In this document: positions 3,808 to 5,055 of the stretch, piece after piece | Position numbering within the stretch: position 1 is the stretch's first letter | How the letters are laid out: every line of letters starts with the position of its first letter | Assembly: GCA_017646885.1 (NCBI GenBank) | Contig: JAGCLR010000158.1 | Span: 1-5,055 of the forward strand | Direction of reading: 5' to 3' | DNA from: Methanobrevibacter sp. | Lineage (GTDB): Archaea > Methanobacteriota > Methanobacteria > Methanobacteriales > Methanobacteriaceae | DNA length: 5,055 nucleotides | The notes under the pieces: model-generated | What the model was told of the DNA's origin: nothing | What the model saw: the letters and a program-made list of their open reading frames with translations, nothing else | Database searches by the model: none | Made by a program: the position numbers and the translations under genes

Positions 3808-5055
3808 ATGATTTGGAATGAAAACGCAGAATGCATGGAAAGGGAAGAAAAGAAAGAACTGCAACTCGCCCTATTCCAGCAACAAGTAAAAAGAGTTTAT
3901 GAAAATGTGCCATTCTACAAGAAAAAGTTTGATGAAGCTGGATTCCATCCAGACGACTTGAAGACTCTTGATGATGTCAGCAAAATACCATTTACCACCA
4001 AAGCTGATTTAAGGGAAGCTTACCCATTTGGATTATTTGCTGTACCTGATGATGAGATTATAGAAATCCACAGTACCTCTGGAACCACTGGAACCCCTGT
4101 TGTATCCGGATACACTCAAAAGGACATTGACATTTGGGGAGAATGTACTGCAAGAGCTATTGCTATGGCTGGAGGAGACAAAAACTCAAAAATCCAAAAT
4201 TCATATGGATATGGATTATTTACAGGAGGATTTGGAATCGACCACGGTGCAAAGGCAATGGGTGCAACCGTCATACCAATGTCTGCAGGAAACACTGCAA
4301 GACAACTAAAGATTATGGAAGATTTCCAAAGTGACATTTTAACATGCACTCCTTCTTATGCAATGTATTTAGCGGAATCCCTTGAAAAAGAAGGATACAC
4401 AGCAGATGATATAAGTTTACATGCAGGTATTTTTGGAGCTGAAATGTGGACTGAGGAAATGAGAAACAGCTTAGAGGAAAAGCTTGGAATTACCGCTCAT
4501 AACATTTATGGATTAACCGAATTGATGGGACCTGGTGTCTCTACCGAATGTGAATACCAAACAGGATTACACATCCAGGAAGATCATTTCTATCCTGAAA
4601 TCATTGACTCTGAAACTGGAGAAACCCTTGAAGACGGACAAAAAGGGGAATTGGTCTTAACCAACCTTACAAGAGAAGGAATGCCAGTTATCAGATTCAG
4701 AACAAAAGACATCACTGCCCTTAGAAGAGATGAATGTCCTTGTGGAAGAACCACTGTTAGAATGGACAGAATCACTGGTAGAAGCGACGATATGTTAAAG
4801 ATCAAGGGAGTAATGGTTTACCCATCTCAAATTGAAGCTGCTATCTTGCAAATTGAAGGATTAACTGCAAACTATCAAATTCATGTATCAAGACCAAAAA
4901 CTCTTGATGAAATCGAAGTGAAAGTGGAAACTTCACCTGAAGTGTTCTCTGATGAAATGAAGAAGATTGAAGAATTTGAAAGAAGAATTGCAAGAAAGAT
5001 CCAAAGTGCTATTGGAATTAGTGTAGATGTGACTTTAGTAGAACCTGAATCCTTG
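3808..5055 (+). CDS. Phenylacetate-CoA ligase / coenzyme F390 synthetase family enzyme, 3'-truncated by the window edge
   Basis: The frame is open for 416 codons to the last base of the window with no stop. Family members are about 430-435 residues, so roughly the last 15-20 are missing. It is a cytoplasmic member of the adenylate-forming (ANL) superfamily: phosphate-binding loop STSGTTGTP (89-97), YGLTE (234-238), RFRTKD with the ribose-binding Asp at 301, the PaaK-typical CPCGRT (310-315), and the hinge [11 protein letters not shown] (324-334). The C-terminal catalytic lysine region lies beyond the edge. Such enzymes activate phenylacetate or related aryl acids to CoA thioesters through an acyl-adenylate. 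In methanogens close relatives include coenzyme F390 synthetase, which adenylylates or guanylylates F420, and ligases encoded near indolepyruvate oxidoreductase. Sequence alone does not decide between these. It is divergent from the symporter unit; the start is set by GGAG at 3797. Confidence 0.92.
   Translation, partial: MIWNENAECMEREEKKELQLALFQQQVKRVYENVPFYKKKFDEAGFHPDDLKTLDDVSKIPFTTKADLREAYPFGLFAVPDDEIIEIHSTSGTTGTPVVSGYTQKDIDIWGECTARAIAMAGGDKNSKIQNSYGYGLFTGGFGIDHGAKAMGATVIPMSAGNTARQLKIMEDFQSDILTCTPSYAMYLAESLEKEGYTADDISLHAGIFGAEMWTEEMRNSLEEKLGITAHNIYGLTELMGPGVSTECEYQTGLHIQEDHFYPEIIDSETGETLEDGQKGELVLTNLTREGMPVIRFRTKDITALRRDECPCGRTTVRMDRITGRSDDMLKIKGVMVYPSQIEAAILQIEGLTANYQIHVSRPKTLDEIEVKVETSPEVFSDEMKKIEEFERRIARKIQSAIGISVDVTLVEPESL

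Noticed and set aside
3795..3821. Eight-codon upstream open frame overlapping the ligase start
   Set aside because: Its ATG overlaps the GGAG ribosome site itself, and it has no binding site of its own. A regulatory leader peptide cannot be supported.
4100..4805. Open frames of 66-77 codons on both strands inside the ligase gene
   Set aside because: They overlap the conserved ANL ligase frame, which runs unbroken from 3808 to the window end. None has independent support.
3808..5055. Possible frameshift or truncation of the ligase
   Set aside because: Codon-by-codon reading is continuous with all expected motifs in order. The missing C-terminus is due only to the window edge.

Overview
The window looks like a piece of an AT-rich methanogen chromosome, most likely from the order Methanobacteriales (Methanobrevibacter or a close relative). 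This rests on several things seen together: very A/T-rich intergenic DNA, TTTATAAA-type archaeal TATA boxes at the expected distance before genes, GGAG/GGTGAT ribosome-binding sites, oligo-T tracts on the transcribed strand after genes, and gene families (a short archaeal-type PyrE, a stand-alone PRC-barrel protein, MoaB, a PaaK-like ligase) typical of these organisms. No tRNA, rRNA, CRISPR array or mobile element was seen.

Layout from left to right. (1) Positions 1-315 hold the 3' two-thirds of a moaB-family molybdopterin cofactor gene on the + strand. (2) A short convergent intergenic region carries a strong hairpin and oligo-T tracts that should end the pyrE transcript. (3) pyrE (orotate phosphoribosyltransferase) and, 26 nt upstream of it, a small PRC-barrel gene form a two-gene minus-strand unit with its own promoter near 1325. 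(4) A second minus-strand unit encodes a 550-residue sodium:solute symporter. Immediately after it is a 37-residue single-pass membrane protein matching the 'symporter small accessory protein' pattern; a hairpin plus T-rich terminator follows. (5) A 555-nt divergent intergenic region (3253-3807) is gene-free but rich in repeats. It holds two well-spaced copies of a ~30-bp element, a tandem A/T repeat block in front of the ligase, a perfect 12-bp inverted repeat, a hairpin, and several TATA-like boxes. (6) From 3808 to the right edge, on the + strand, is a long open reading frame for a phenylacetate-CoA ligase/coenzyme F390 synthetase family enzyme, cut by the window end just before its C-terminus.

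Working together: moaB and pyrE are housekeeping cofactor and pyrimidine genes. The symporter, its small partner and the divergent acyl/aryl-CoA ligase may form a functional pair, a transporter bringing in an organic acid that the ligase activates. That link is inferred only from gene arrangement and shared intergenic repeats. The items most worth following up are the 37-residue accessory protein, the paired repeats between the divergent genes, and the possible cell-division role of the PRC-barrel protein.
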